A stretch of DNA of 64,000 bases from Cyanobacterium sp. Dongsha4 (GCF_036345015.1 NZ_CP084098.1:2803326-2867325); one strand, 5' to 3'. Numbered from the stretch's first letter, positions 27,183 through 36,238 are shown. Numbers and translations: made by a program. The notes: generated by a model from the letters alone, not told the origin.

Positions 27183-27241
27183 AAATGCTAGAATATAAAA
27201 ATAATTTAAGGGATATTTTAAACTATCAGGGGAAAATTTGA
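27183..27241 (+). pseudogene. Displaced C-terminal tail of the FtsK-like gene (with direct repeat copy 2)
   Basis: Read in the frame of the ATPase, this piece gives KMLEYKNNLRDILNYQGKI and a TGA at 27239-27241. The first eight residues duplicate the ATPase end at 26668-26691. The TGA overlaps the ATG of the first WXG-like gene (TGATG), the kind of junction expected of an original ATPase-WXG gene pair. It has no start or expected function on its own. Confidence 0.6.
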
Positions 27242-27513
27242 TGACACAGGATATTGATATTGATATTGATGAATTAAAGGAATTTATTGATGCTTTACAA
27301 TATTTTCAATATGTCATGAGCGATCGATTTCAAGCAGTAGAATCTGATTGGAATCGTTGCGATGAATCTTGGGAAGGGGAATCAAAAAAACGTTTTACTG
27401 ATGATTTTGAAGAAATGCACAGTCAAGTGAAAAGAACTTTATTAGCAGGAGAAGATGCCTTGGAATGGCTAAAAAAATATTATCAAATATTAAAAGATTT
27501 TGAAAAATTTTAA
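27241..27513 (+). CDS. WXG100-like small secreted-protein candidate 1
   Basis: 90 residues from ATG 27241 (a TTG one codon earlier is possible). Two helices flank a W-x-G turn in ESWEGESKKRF near 43-53, followed by an aromatic residue, exactly as in ESAT-6/CFP-10 hairpins. The whole protein is helical and acidic with no signal peptide. WXG100 proteins leave the cell through FtsK-type motors as folded dimers. The exact YxxxD/E export tail is absent, although the end is rich in Y, D and F (KKYYQILKDFEKF). Good ribosome-binding AGGGG lies eight bases before the start. It probably dimerises with the next gene product, which starts 20 bp later. Confidence 0.75.
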   Translation: MTQDIDIDIDELKEFIDALQYFQYVMSDRFQAVESDWNRCDESWEGESKKRFTDDFEEMHSQVKRTLLAGEDALEWLKKYYQILKDFEKF

Positions 27514-27533
27514 TAACAATATAGGAGTAAAAA

Positions 27534-27836
27534 ATGGCTGAACAAACAAAATTTAACCGACAAGATGCTGAAGATTTATTAAGACAATTACAAGAGTTTA
27601 ATTACATTTTAAACGATGAATGGGTAAGAGTTTTAAATAAATGGAGAAATCTTGAATTATGTTGGCGTGACAAACAATTTGAAGAATTTGAGCCTCTTTT
27701 TCAAAAATTTAAAGCTAACTATCGAGATGCCGAATATAATAGTGAAGAATTTATCCGTTTTATTAAAGAACAAATAGCCATCAGTGAAGAAAGACAAAGA
27801 GTATTAAGTAATTTTCAGAGAATTAGAAGCTCATAA
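27534..27836 (+). CDS. WXG100-like small secreted-protein candidate 2
   Basis: 100 residues, the classical WXG100 size. A helix (QDAEDLLRQLQEFNYILND) leads to a turn LCWRDKQFEEF near 43-53, where the glycine of W-x-G is replaced by aspartate, followed by a second helix to the end. It has no signal peptide and no cysteine pair. The strong ribosome-binding site AGGAG stands nine bases upstream. Side by side with the first WXG-like gene, it suggests a heterodimer like EsxA-EsxB. YNSEE near 73-77 has YxxxE spacing but lies mid-helix rather than in a tail. Relationship to known families should be treated as fold-level. Confidence 0.68.
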   Translation: MAEQTKFNRQDAEDLLRQLQEFNYILNDEWVRVLNKWRNLELCWRDKQFEEFEPLFQKFKANYRDAEYNSEEFIRFIKEQIAISEERQRVLSNFQRIRSS

Positions 27837-28018
27837 TATTAATCGGAAATAAGAAAAAAATTAAATCATAGCGTTTATCTGAATGCTAAAGACATGACAA
27901 TTATCCGTATTCGGGAATGGGAAATAAGCTGTATCTGCATTAGCATTAAAAAACTACAACACCTCAATACCCCAATACCTCAACACCCGCAACCTGAAAC
28001 CTAACCTTTGTATAGCTT

Positions 28019-30658
28019 TTAACCCAAACTACTTAATTCTTCTGGTTGGTGATAAAATTGAGATTCGAGATTAAAGCCACGATATGCCATGATATACAAT
28101 TCCTTCATGTCCTTAATTAGAGGATAACGGGGATTTGTACCAGTACATTGATCATCGAAGGCTTGTTCTGCTAAACTTTCGATCGCATCATAGAACTGTT
28201 GATCTTCTATTGATAACACTTCTCGGATGGTAAGGGGAATATTTAACTCTTTTTTCAAGTTTTCTACTGCTTCGACGAGTTTCTCAACTTTTTCATCCTC
28301 TGTTATACCCCCTAACTGTAAATAGTCCGCAATTTGGGCATAACGAAATTTAGCATTAGGATACTTATATTGAGGGAAAATCGCCTGTTTAAAGGGTGCA
28401 TCCGTCGCATTGTAACGAATAACGTGGGAAATCATCAACGCATTAGCCAACCCGTGCGGTACATGGAAACTTGACCCTAATTTGTGAGCTAAAGAGTGAC
28501 AAATTCCCAAAAAGGCGTTAGCAAAAGCCATTCCCGCAATAGTCGCTCCGTAGTGTACCTTTTCCCTTGCTTTGAGGTCTTTCGCTCCATTATGATAGGC
28601 ACTGGGTAGATATTTAAACAAAAGTCCGATCGCTTTTAATGCTAAACCACTGGTAAACTCGGTGGAATAAATGGACACATAAGCCTCTAAAGCGTGGGTT
28701 AAAGCGTCAATGCCTCCAAATGCCGTTAAACTCTTGGGCATATTTAACACCAATTCAGGATCAACTATGGCAATATTTGGGGTTAAAGCATAGTCAGCAA
28801 GGGGGTATTTCATGCCCGTTTTTTCATCAGTGACGACAGCAAAAGGGGTTACTTCTGAGCCTGTGCCTGATGTGGTGGGAATGGCTACCATAATCGCTTT
28901 TTTGCCCAATTCAGGTAAATCATATACCCGTTTGCGAATATCCATAAACCGAGTGGCGATGCCCTCAAATTCGATGTCTGGGTGTTCGTACATTAACCAC
29001 ATCACTTTTGCCGCATCCATCGGTGAGCCTCCCCCCAAAGCGATAATAACATCAGGATTGAAGCTGTTTAACAGAGCTAAACCACGATTGACGGTGGCAA
29101 GGCAAGGATCAGGCTCAACATCGTAGAAAATGTCGTATTTTATGCCCATTTGCTCTAAAACGCTCTCTATTTTCTTGGTCATACCCAACTCATAGAGGGG
29201 TTTGTCGGTGACGATGAAAGCCTTTTCTTTTCCTGCTAAATCCCCTAAAGCAACGGGTAAGCTACCGTATTTGAAGTAAACCTTCGGCGGTACACGAAAC
29301 CAAAGCATATTTTCTCGCCGTTCGGTGATAGTCTTAATGTTGAGCAAATGTTGCACTCCCACGTTACCACTGATGGAGTTACCGCCCCAACTACCACAAC
29401 CGAGGGTTAAAGACGGATCAAGACGGAAGTTATACAAATCCCCGATCGCACCTACGGAAGAAGGAGTATTTACTAATACCCTAGCAGTTTCCATTTTACT
29501 TTCAAAATAAGCAATTTCTTTGTGTTTATCAGGACTAATATAAACAGAGGATGTATGCCCTTTTCCGCCAAATTCGACCAATTGAGCCGCTTTTTCCGTC
29601 CCATCTTCAAAGGTATCCGCTCGATACATTGCTAAAATGGGAGATAGTTTTTCATAAGCAAAAGGCTCATCATAACCTATTTTTTCTACTTCTCCAATTA
29701 ATACTTTGGTATCGGTTGGAATGGTAATATTAGCTAGTTGAGCGATTTTTTGCACGGACTGCCCTACTATATCAGCATTAATCCTACCATCTTTGAGTAA
29801 AATATTCCTCAATTTATCGATTTCTTCATCTTTGAGAAAGTAAGCTCCCCTAAGCTCAAATTCTTGTCTAAATTCGTCATAAATGGCATTTTCCACTATA
29901 ATCGACTGTTCAGAAGCACAAATCATGCCATTATCAAAGGTTTTACTGAGCATAATCGAAGATACAGCCATTTTGATATGGGCGCTTTTCTCGATAACGG
30001 CGGGGGTATTTCCAGCCCCTACCCCTAAAGAAGGATGTCCAGAGGAGTAAGCCGCTTTCACCATTCCCGGTCCTCCTGTGGCAAGAATTAGCTTAATATC
30101 TGGGTGTTGCATCAACGCTTGAGAGGCTTGTAATGTCGGTTCTTCAATCCATCCGATTATATCCTCTGGCGCACCAGCCGCGATCGCCGCATCTCTGACA
30201 ATTTTTGCCGCTTCGATGGTACATTTTTTCGCTCTGGGATGGGGGGAGAGAATAATTGCGTTGCGAGTTTTGAGGGCTAAAAGGGTTTTAAAAATTGCGG
30301 TAGAAGTGGGGTTAGTAGTGGGAATAATTCCTGCGATTACCCCTAAAGGTTCGGCTATTTTTTCGATGCCATAACATTCATCTTTTTCGATAACTCCGCA
30401 GGTTTTTTCGTCTCGATATTTGTTATAAATAATCTCAGAAGCAAAGTGATTTTTTATTACTTTATCTTCAACAATTCCCATGCCTGTTTCCTCACAAGCC
30501 ATTTTAGCTAAGGGGATTCGGGCAGAGTTTGCCGCTAATGCAGCCCTTTTGAAGATGCGATCGACTTCTTCTTGAGAAAAATGTGCATACTGTTGTTGAG
30601 CTTTTTTAACATTACTAATTAACTGCTCTAAAACTGCTAAACTATTAGCAAATTCCAT
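28019..30658 (-). CDS. adhE: Bifunctional aldehyde/alcohol dehydrogenase AdhE
   Basis: 879 residues, close to the 891 of the E. coli enzyme. The N-terminal half is an acetyl-CoA-reducing aldehyde dehydrogenase with catalytic cysteine C247 (GMICASEQS) and ATGGPGMV at 193-200. The C-terminal half (from about 455) is an iron-dependent alcohol dehydrogenase with GGGSPMDAAK, TSGTGSEVTPFA and the metal histidines in HALEAY and CHSLAHKLG-x5-HG. The protein converts acetyl-CoA to ethanol with two NADH and assembles into filaments (spirosomes) in other species. In a cyanobacterium it serves dark, anoxic fermentation. It stands alone with 624 bp of free sequence upstream. Confidence 0.96.
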   Translation of the reverse strand: MEFANSLAVLEQLISNVKKAQQQYAHFSQEEVDRIFKRAALAANSARIPLAKMACEETGMGIVEDKVIKNHFASEIIYNKYRDEKTCGVIEKDECYGIEKIAEPLGVIAGIIPTTNPTSTAIFKTLLALKTRNAIILSPHPRAKKCTIEAAKIVRDAAIAAGAPEDIIGWIEEPTLQASQALMQHPDIKLILATGGPGMVKAAYSSGHPSLGVGAGNTPAVIEKSAHIKMAVSSIMLSKTFDNGMICASEQSIIVENAIYDEFRQEFELRGAYFLKDEEIDKLRNILLKDGRINADIVGQSVQKIAQLANITIPTDTKVLIGEVEKIGYDEPFAYEKLSPILAMYRADTFEDGTEKAAQLVEFGGKGHTSSVYISPDKHKEIAYFESKMETARVLVNTPSSVGAIGDLYNFRLDPSLTLGCGSWGGNSISGNVGVQHLLNIKTITERRENMLWFRVPPKVYFKYGSLPVALGDLAGKEKAFIVTDKPLYELGMTKKIESVLEQMGIKYDIFYDVEPDPCLATVNRGLALLNSFNPDVIIALGGGSPMDAAKVMWLMYEHPDIEFEGIATRFMDIRKRVYDLPELGKKAIMVAIPTTSGTGSEVTPFAVVTDEKTGMKYPLADYALTPNIAIVDPELVLNMPKSLTAFGGIDALTHALEAYVSIYSTEFTSGLALKAIGLLFKYLPSAYHNGAKDLKAREKVHYGATIAGMAFANAFLGICHSLAHKLGSSFHVPHGLANALMISHVIRYNATDAPFKQAIFPQYKYPNAKFRYAQIADYLQLGGITEDEKVEKLVEAVENLKKELNIPLTIREVLSIEDQQFYDAIESLAEQAFDDQCTGTNPRYPLIKDMKELYIMAYRGFNLESQFYHQPEELSSLG

Positions 30659-31282
30659 AAGAAATAACTCCTATTTTTTAGGTCAAATGTAGAGATATAT
30701 TGATTAAGAGTTGGAAGATAAAAAATCAATTTTTATTCTTTAACTTCATTATAGACAATTCTATAAATTGAATTATTTATTTTTTATTAAGCTATTTCTC
30801 TATTTCTTCCAAAAATTATCCCAATGCAACATATTTGGGTTTTATAACAGTTTGATTAAGATTAACATTTCACAAACAACATTAGCTATTATGGCTCTTC
30901 TGCAGTGATTGGGGCAAATTATTATAAATTAACTATTTTAATTAAACCTAAAACTTGCCATCTGAAACCTTTTTTTAGGGATAATCCATCATATCTCAAG
31001 TAAGATAGTTACTATCATTCTTTACCAAAGAATTTTTAATTTCAGGGTGTAAATATTTGTGTTGAAAACCAATAAATTAAATATGCGTTGATGAAAAAGT
31101 GAATGGAGGTTTTTTACTCTTAAGTAATGAATTACTATACTATCCAAACTCACAATATTATGTTACGAGAAGAAAATTCTTGCCTGTTGCCTACTTTCAC
31201 TCAGATTAAGCGGTAGAAGTTATAAACTTCCTGAGTATAACAAGGGGCTTAAACCCCTCGCAAATCCATCATTACTAAAAAA
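30659..31282. other. Upstream region of adhE, no gene seen
   Basis: 624 bp between two minus-strand genes. AT-rich with several short inverted patches; a plausible adhE control region, but no FNR-like or other known operator is convincing. A degraded AACCTGAAACCT tract is near 30950-30970, and the palindromic repeat copy 2 lies at 31235-31261 next to the NFU stop. Confidence 0.45.
31235..31261. repeat. Palindromic dispersed repeat, copy 2
   Basis: ATAACAAGGGGCTTAAACCCC followed by TCGC; matches the element at 9762-9788. GGGG-CTTAA-CCCC pairs within it. It ends 21 bases from the NFU gene stop and could form a 3' hairpin for that transcript. Confidence 0.55.
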
Positions 31283-31519
31283 TTAAATTACTTGCTCTAC
31301 TTCGGCAATTTCGGGGATATATTCTCTTAAACGGCGTTCAATACCCATTCTAAGAGTCATAGTAGAACTAGGACAAGAACCACAAGCTCCCTGTAATCTT
31401 AATTTTACAGTGGGTCCATCAATTTCGACTAATTCCACATTTCCACCGTCTGCCATGAGATAAGGGCGTAATTCATCTAATACTTGTTCCACATTTTCAG
31501 GTGTTAATGCTAGAGACAT
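31283..31519 (-). CDS. nfu: NFU-domain iron-sulfur cluster scaffold/carrier
   Basis: 78 residues, a stand-alone NFU domain. The cluster ligands are C46 and C49 in [12 protein letters not shown], with the preceding [12 protein letters not shown] helix-strand. Two monomers share a [4Fe-4S] cluster and pass it to apoproteins. In cyanobacteria the stand-alone Nfu protein is the main scaffold and supplies clusters to photosystem I subunit PsaC, which fits a phototroph without a full IscU system. Complete, single gene, with start [10 protein letters not shown] typical for the family. Confidence 0.93.
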   Translation of the reverse strand: MSLALTPENVEQVLDELRPYLMADGGNVELVEIDGPTVKLRLQGACGSCPSSTMTLRMGIERRLREYIPEIAEVEQVI

Positions 31520-32542
31520 AATCGCTATTTCTTTTTCTTAATAACTTTTCCCACTATGATAACTAAAACCAAGACAATTAAGTTGAGCTGAATTGTTAAG
31601 CACGTTTTTAAACACATTTTAAAGATAGAGTGTTGGTAAATTAAACCATGATTGATGAAAGAAGCGATCGCACATTTTTAACTCAACTATATTACTGGTA
31701 AAGGTTATGGTCTAACATTACATTAAAACTGTTGCCCGTTGACCAATTTCACCCACCTCAAGTTATGCTTTTCCAGAGTATAATGTCACCCAACTAATCC
31801 TATCTGAAGGAAATCCATTAAAATTCGATGACAAATTATCAGTAAAATTACACAGACTATGCCCAAAATCGAAAAGGTTTGTTAACCTAGTGGTCAGGGA
31901 TGATTAAGAAACAATCATAATTTACATATGTACCATAAAGAACATGAAGGCTCTATGATAGAAAAGTATCGTTTCTGGATGCTATTTTCTGTGAAATTCA
32001 TTACAATATCTGAAGATTTTAATAATCAGACTTATTAAAAACTCCATGATGTTTATTTATATTGATATAAAAGTTTTAGGAGAATAACAAGATAAAGGGA
32101 TTCAAGAGTTAATGGAAAAGAAGGAAAAGGAGGTAAGGTTAGTCAGCAATGAGAACCCTCAACCCTTCCTACTTTCTGTTAGCCAGAATCAAACACTTTT
32201 ATCTTTCGCTGATCTACAAGTATATCAGACTGTGGAATTTTCCAAAATAAAAAGAAACAGTCGGCTAGACTTGCCTTGATTTATAAAGGTTAAGGTTATT
32301 AACTTCAGGTTGATTCCTGAATGTCTTTTCTCTAAAGTAAAACATTCACTAACTATATTTAGATGACACTACCAATTAATTTTCACTCTCTATTCGCTAA
32401 TATCGATGCAATGGTGAGGGTTTTGTTGGTGTTAATTTATGGTGAAGTTGTTTTGGAGGAGAGATAATTTGTTGTATTTATTTTTTTGATTATCTAATCT
32501 ATCTTCTCAGTAAATTTTCAGAAGGAGTACGAGGAAAACGGC
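31520..32542. other. 1-kb region upstream of sigA
   Basis: The longest gene-poor stretch in the window. It contains the promoter-like motif at 31760-31784, about 760 bp before the sigA start, and a 55-codon open frame at 32112-32279 (MEKKEKEVRLVSNENPQ at its start), which lacks a good ribosome-binding site and is not recognised. Principal sigma genes of cyanobacteria tend to have long leaders, so a long untranslated region or a small RNA is possible; nothing in it matches a known RNA family by eye. Confidence 0.4.
31760..31784 (+). promoter_or_regulatory. Promoter-like motif TATGCTTTTCC-N4-TATAAT, second copy
   Basis: TATAAT at 31779-31784 with TATGCTTTTCC 15 bases earlier, the same layout as 16152-16176. 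It could drive a long sigA leader or an unannotated RNA. Confidence 0.35.
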
Positions 32543-33703
32543 ATGACCCAAGCACAAGAAATTTTAGCAACTATCTCACCCGTTAATGATTTAGAAGAAA
32601 TGTTCGATTATAATTCTTCGGTTTCTGGCAGGGAAGGAGAATTAAGTGAGATGATTGTCGAGGCTGATTCCATTGGTGTAGCAGATGTTAGTAGTAAAAA
32701 ATCCCGCAAGTTATCTGCTACCCCCCGTCGTCGAGGTCAATCGAAGAAAAAGCCCTTTACGGAAGATTCAATTCGTGTTTACCTACAAGAAATAGGACGT
32801 ATCAGGCTATTACGCGCCGAGGAAGAAATTGAGTTAGCTCGACAAATTGCTGATTTATTGGATCTTGAGTATATTCGTTCTACTTTAATTGAACATTTGG
32901 GGCGTGTGCCAACGGATGAAGAATGGGCGATCGCATCTGATATGCCAAATATGCGTCAATTTAATCGTCGTTTGCATATTGGACGCAGGGCAAAGGATAA
33001 GATGGTACAATCCAATTTGCGTTTGGTGGTATCTATCGCTAAAAAGTACATGAATCGGGGTTTATCTTTTCAGGATTTGATTCAGGAGGGTTCACTTGGT
33101 TTAATTCGAGCCGCCGAAAAATTTGACCACGAAAAAGGTTATAAATTTTCCACTTACGCTACATGGTGGATACGACAAGCAATTACAAGAGCGATCGCAG
33201 ATCAATCTCGAACTATTCGTCTTCCCGTGCATCTTTATGAAACCATTTCTCGCATCAAAAAAACTACTAAGATGCTATCTCAAAAAATGGGACGCAAACC
33301 CACAGAAGAAGAAATTGCCGAAGATATGGAAATGACCATTGAAAAGTTACGCTTCATTGCAAAATCAGCACAATTACCCATTTCTCTGGAAACCCCCATT
33401 GGTAAGGAAGAAGACTCCCGTTTAGGAGATTTTATCGAGGCAGATGGAGAAACCCCAGAAGATGAAGTATCTAAAAATTTATTGAGAGAAGATTTAGAAA
33501 ATGTGTTAGACTCCCTTAGTCCTCGTGAAAGAGATGTTTTAAGACTGCGCTACGGGTTAGATGATGGCAGAATGAAGACTTTAGAGGAGATAGGGCAAAT
33601 CTTCAATGTTACCCGTGAAAGAATCAGACAAATTGAAGCTAAGGCTTTGCGTAAGTTACGTCATCCTAATCGGAATAGTATATTAAAAGAATATATCCGA
33701 TAG
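32543..33703 (+). CDS. sigA: Principal RNA polymerase sigma factor SigA (RpoD1)
   Basis: 386 residues. A charged N-terminal tail with [11 protein letters not shown] leads to region 1.2 ([16 protein letters not shown]), the core region 2 ([38 protein letters not shown]), region 3 and region 4.2, the -35 helix ([20 protein letters not shown]), and ends in [15 protein letters not shown] as cyanobacterial SigA does. It directs RNA polymerase to housekeeping promoters. Group 2 sigmas (SigB-E) are shorter at the N-terminus and have a different region 1.2/2.4, so group 1 is favoured. It has a good GGAG site (AGAAGGAGTACGAGG) before the ATG and a 1-kb gene-free leader. Confidence 0.93.
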   Translation: MTQAQEILATISPVNDLEEMFDYNSSVSGREGELSEMIVEADSIGVADVSSKKSRKLSATPRRRGQSKKKPFTEDSIRVYLQEIGRIRLLRAEEEIELARQIADLLDLEYIRSTLIEHLGRVPTDEEWAIASDMPNMRQFNRRLHIGRRAKDKMVQSNLRLVVSIAKKYMNRGLSFQDLIQEGSLGLIRAAEKFDHEKGYKFSTYATWWIRQAITRAIADQSRTIRLPVHLYETISRIKKTTKMLSQKMGRKPTEEEIAEDMEMTIEKLRFIAKSAQLPISLETPIGKEEDSRLGDFIEADGETPEDEVSKNLLREDLENVLDSLSPRERDVLRLRYGLDDGRMKTLEEIGQIFNVTRERIRQIEAKALRKLRHPNRNSILKEYIR

Positions 33704-33824
33704 ATAATTGCTTGAGTTCGGAATTAGGAGTTAGGAGTTAGAACTCACATTTTCCTCATTATTTTGTAGTTTACAGGAAATTAATGATTAAATTACTGGT
33801 GAGTTTGCGACTTTAAAGATTTAT
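33704..33824. repeat. Short GGAGTTAGG heptamer tract
   Basis: Bases 33712-33745 hold GAGTTCGGAATTAGGAG and two further GGAGTTA units, the same family as the tracts near 4462, 15914 and 63917. Confidence 0.5.
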
Positions 33825-34010
33825 ATGAAAGTAAAAGAAATTCTTAAAATCATCGAAGAAGACGGTTGGTATTTAGTCAGAACAAAAGGTAGTCATAGAC
33901 AATACAAGCATGATATTAAAAGAGGATTAGTTACAGTACCTGGCAAGTTATCGGATGATTTAGCTTTAGGTACAGCTAATAGTATTTTTAAACAAGCACA
34001 AATAAAATAA
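33825..34010 (+). CDS. hicA: HicA-type mRNA interferase toxin
   Basis: 61 residues, full length for HicA. The double-stranded-RNA-binding-like fold carries the catalytic histidine in TKGSHRQYKH (about 20-29), and VTVPGKLSDDLALGTANSIFKQA matches the family end. It cuts mRNAs when free of its antitoxin. The hicB gene starts 22 bp later, so the pair is a type II toxin-antitoxin module, transcribed downstream of sigA but with a spacer of about 120 bp. Confidence 0.9.
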   Translation: MKVKEILKIIEEDGWYLVRTKGSHRQYKHDIKRGLVTVPGKLSDDLALGTANSIFKQAQIK

Positions 34011-34032
34011 TTCAACTACAGGAGTAAATTTT

Positions 34033-34242
34033 ATGCGCTATGCGATCATAATCGAAAAAGCACTATCAAACTATTCTGCTTATTGTCCTGATTTACCCGG
34101 ATGTGTTGCTACGGGTAATACTATGGAGGAAATAAAAAAAGAAATGGCAGATGCAATCTCCTTCCACTTAGAAGGGTTGCGAGAGGAAAATTTACCAATA
34201 CCATTACCATTATCTGTAACTGATTATATTGAAGCTAGTTAG
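34033..34242 (+). CDS. hicB: HicB-type antitoxin
   Basis: 69 residues. The RNase-H-like fold is seen as RYAIIIEKALSNYSAYCPDLPGCVATG followed by TMEEIKKEMADAISFHLEG, here quoted in parts; it is the toxin-binding half. The usual C-terminal DNA-binding domain (ribbon-helix-helix or HTH) is absent; the protein ends shortly after PIPLP. Single-domain HicB proteins exist. It has a good ribosome-binding site (AGGAG). Confidence 0.88.
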   Translation: MRYAIIIEKALSNYSAYCPDLPGCVATGNTMEEIKKEMADAISFHLEGLREENLPIPLPLSVTDYIEAS

Positions 34243-34363
34243 GATAATGGGAAGAAATATATTTAGGTGGTGGTGATGCGGAGTGTTATTCTGCTCTTAT
34301 GATAAGTGGGTGAGTAAAATTAATTGTATATTTTACGCTAAAAATTAATTTAATATATTTTTT

Positions 34364-35152
34364 ATGTTAACCAGTGCGCAGAATCCTCTTATTAAACAAG
34401 TTCGCAAATTACATAATAGTAAAGAAAGACATAAACAAAATTTGCATCTATTAGAAGGCACTAATTTAATTTCTGTGGCATTGGAAGTCAGTTATCCCTT
34501 AGTTACGGTGTTAACTACTGAGTTGTGGCAGAAAAAAAATCCCTTTTTATGGGAAAAATTACAGAGTCAAGGGGAAAGAGTTGAAACAGTTTCTGAAGAG
34601 GTGATGACGAAACTAGCAACTACTGTCAATCCCGATGGGGTAGTGGCAACTGCTAAAAGGAATTCGGTGGTGTCTCAACCTCGGCAAAATTTACAATTGG
34701 GGTTAATTCTCGATCGCATCCAAGACCCCGGAAATTTAGGTACTATTATTCGTAGTAGCGTGGCCATGGGTGTGGACTTTATCTGGTTAAGTGGAGATTG
34801 TGTCGATTTGGATAATCCTAAAGTAATGAGGGCTTCGGTGGGGGAATGGTTTAAGATTAAGGCAAAGGTAGAAGATAATTTATCACTTTTAATTACTGAC
34901 TATCAAAAAAAAGGTTATCAAATTATTGCCACTGATTTACAAGGAGATATAAAACCTTGGCAAGTTGATTTAACTGCCCCCACGATTATACTTATGGGAA
35001 ATGAGTCCAGAGGATTGTCGGCAAATTTAAAAAACTTAGCCACTCACAAGCTCAAAATTCCTCTACTTAATGATGTGGAATCCCTTAACGTTGCGATCGC
35101 ATCTTCTTTGATCTTACATGAAAGAATGAGACAAATTGAAGTTTGGAGTTAA
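34364..35152 (+). CDS. SpoU/TrmH-family RNA 2'-O-ribose methyltransferase
   Basis: 262 residues. An N-terminal substrate-binding domain (about 1-95) starts with the LTSAQNPLIKQVRKL pattern of RlmB-like enzymes. The C-terminal SPOUT knot has motif 1 DRIQDPGNLGTIIRS, motif 2 ILMGNESRGLS and motif 3 IPLLNDVESLNVAIASS. It uses S-adenosylmethionine to methylate ribose in rRNA or tRNA. The exact target (23S rRNA G2251 or a tRNA position) cannot be decided. Single gene. Confidence 0.88.
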   Translation: MLTSAQNPLIKQVRKLHNSKERHKQNLHLLEGTNLISVALEVSYPLVTVLTTELWQKKNPFLWEKLQSQGERVETVSEEVMTKLATTVNPDGVVATAKRNSVVSQPRQNLQLGLILDRIQDPGNLGTIIRSSVAMGVDFIWLSGDCVDLDNPKVMRASVGEWFKIKAKVEDNLSLLITDYQKKGYQIIATDLQGDIKPWQVDLTAPTIILMGNESRGLSANLKNLATHKLKIPLLNDVESLNVAIASSLILHERMRQIEVWS

Positions 35153-35294
35153 GGGATTGGGGGGTTAGGGAGAAGTTAATTCAACCCTGTTTTTTTGTCT
35201 TAATTGTTATTGTTAACTTTTAATTGTTAATCGTCTTTATCCTGTATCAATTGTCAACTATTATTTGACATTATAATCACCCTTTGAAATCATC

Positions 35295-36116
35295 ATGACC
35301 AAATTTGCCAGTCACCCTAATCAAAAAATCTTAACTGCACTAGAACGCTTGATCGACATAGTAGCCAAGTTGCGATCGCCTCTAGGGGGATGTCCATGGG
35401 ATTTAGCCCAAACTCAAGAATCTTTAATTCCCTACATTATTGAAGAAGCCTACGAAGCAGTGGACGCTATTCACTCTCAAAATCAGGCAGAAATAGCCGA
35501 AGAATTGGGAGATTTACTCTTACAAGTCGTTTTACAAGCACAAATTGCCCAGGAAAATGAATATTTCACCCTTGAAGATATTGCTGAGGGTATCAGTGAA
35601 AAACTAATTCGCCGTCATCCCCACGTTTTTGGTGATGTTGAGGTAACAAGTGAGGAAGAAGTACATCACAACTGGGAAAAAATTAAGCAAGAAGAAAAAC
35701 AAAAAACCCATGCTTTATTAAGTGAAAAACTCAAAACTTATGTGCGTAGCTTACCTCCTCTGATGGCAACCTTAAAAATTTCTAAACAGGCAGCAAAAGC
35801 GGGATTTGAGTGGGAAAACGTAGAAGGAGTTTGGGATAAGTTTCAGGAAGAATTAAAAGAATTTCAAGAAGCTATTATTAAAGGTGATCTACAACACGCC
35901 GAAACGGAGCTAGGTGATTTATTATTTACAGTAGTTAACTTAGGGCGTTGGTATGGGATTGACCCCACTGTTGCCCTACAGGGAACAAATAATCGTTTTA
36001 TTCAAAGGCTTTCCCTCATGGAGCAAAAATGCGATCGCCCCTTGCAAGAGTATTCATTGACTGAATTAGAAGCTCTCTGGCAATCTGCAAAGAAACAATT
36101 ATCTATTGACGAGTAA
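35295..36116 (+). CDS. mazG: Nucleoside triphosphate pyrophosphohydrolase MazG
   Basis: 273 residues with two MazG repeats. The first has the metal motif EEAYEA with EELGDLLLQVV (about 49-83), the second GFEWENVEGVWDKFQEELKEFQEA with ELGDLLFTVVNLGRW (about 175-220), each of the EExxE-x-ExxD type. Such enzymes hydrolyse noncanonical NTPs to NMP plus pyrophosphate and guard nucleotide pools. Length matches the two-domain E. coli form. Single gene. Confidence 0.93.
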   Translation: MTKFASHPNQKILTALERLIDIVAKLRSPLGGCPWDLAQTQESLIPYIIEEAYEAVDAIHSQNQAEIAEELGDLLLQVVLQAQIAQENEYFTLEDIAEGISEKLIRRHPHVFGDVEVTSEEEVHHNWEKIKQEEKQKTHALLSEKLKTYVRSLPPLMATLKISKQAAKAGFEWENVEGVWDKFQEELKEFQEAIIKGDLQHAETELGDLLFTVVNLGRWYGIDPTVALQGTNNRFIQRLSLMEQKCDRPLQEYSLTELEALWQSAKKQLSIDE

Positions 36117-36238
36117 TTAGTAGAAGTCAGAAGTTTTTAATTCTTAATTCTTAACTATTGCCTTGTCTTAATTACTAATTACTGATTTTTAACTGCCTTT
36201 GCCCTGTGTTTTAATTAATTAACATTTACTATAAAAAA

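Noticed and set aside
28812-29510. Two plus-strand frames inside adhE
   Set aside because: Shadows of a highly conserved dehydrogenase; no ribosome sites and no family match.
32112-32279. 55-codon frame in the sigA leader
   Set aside because: No convincing ribosome-binding site or family; only mentioned as a possibility.
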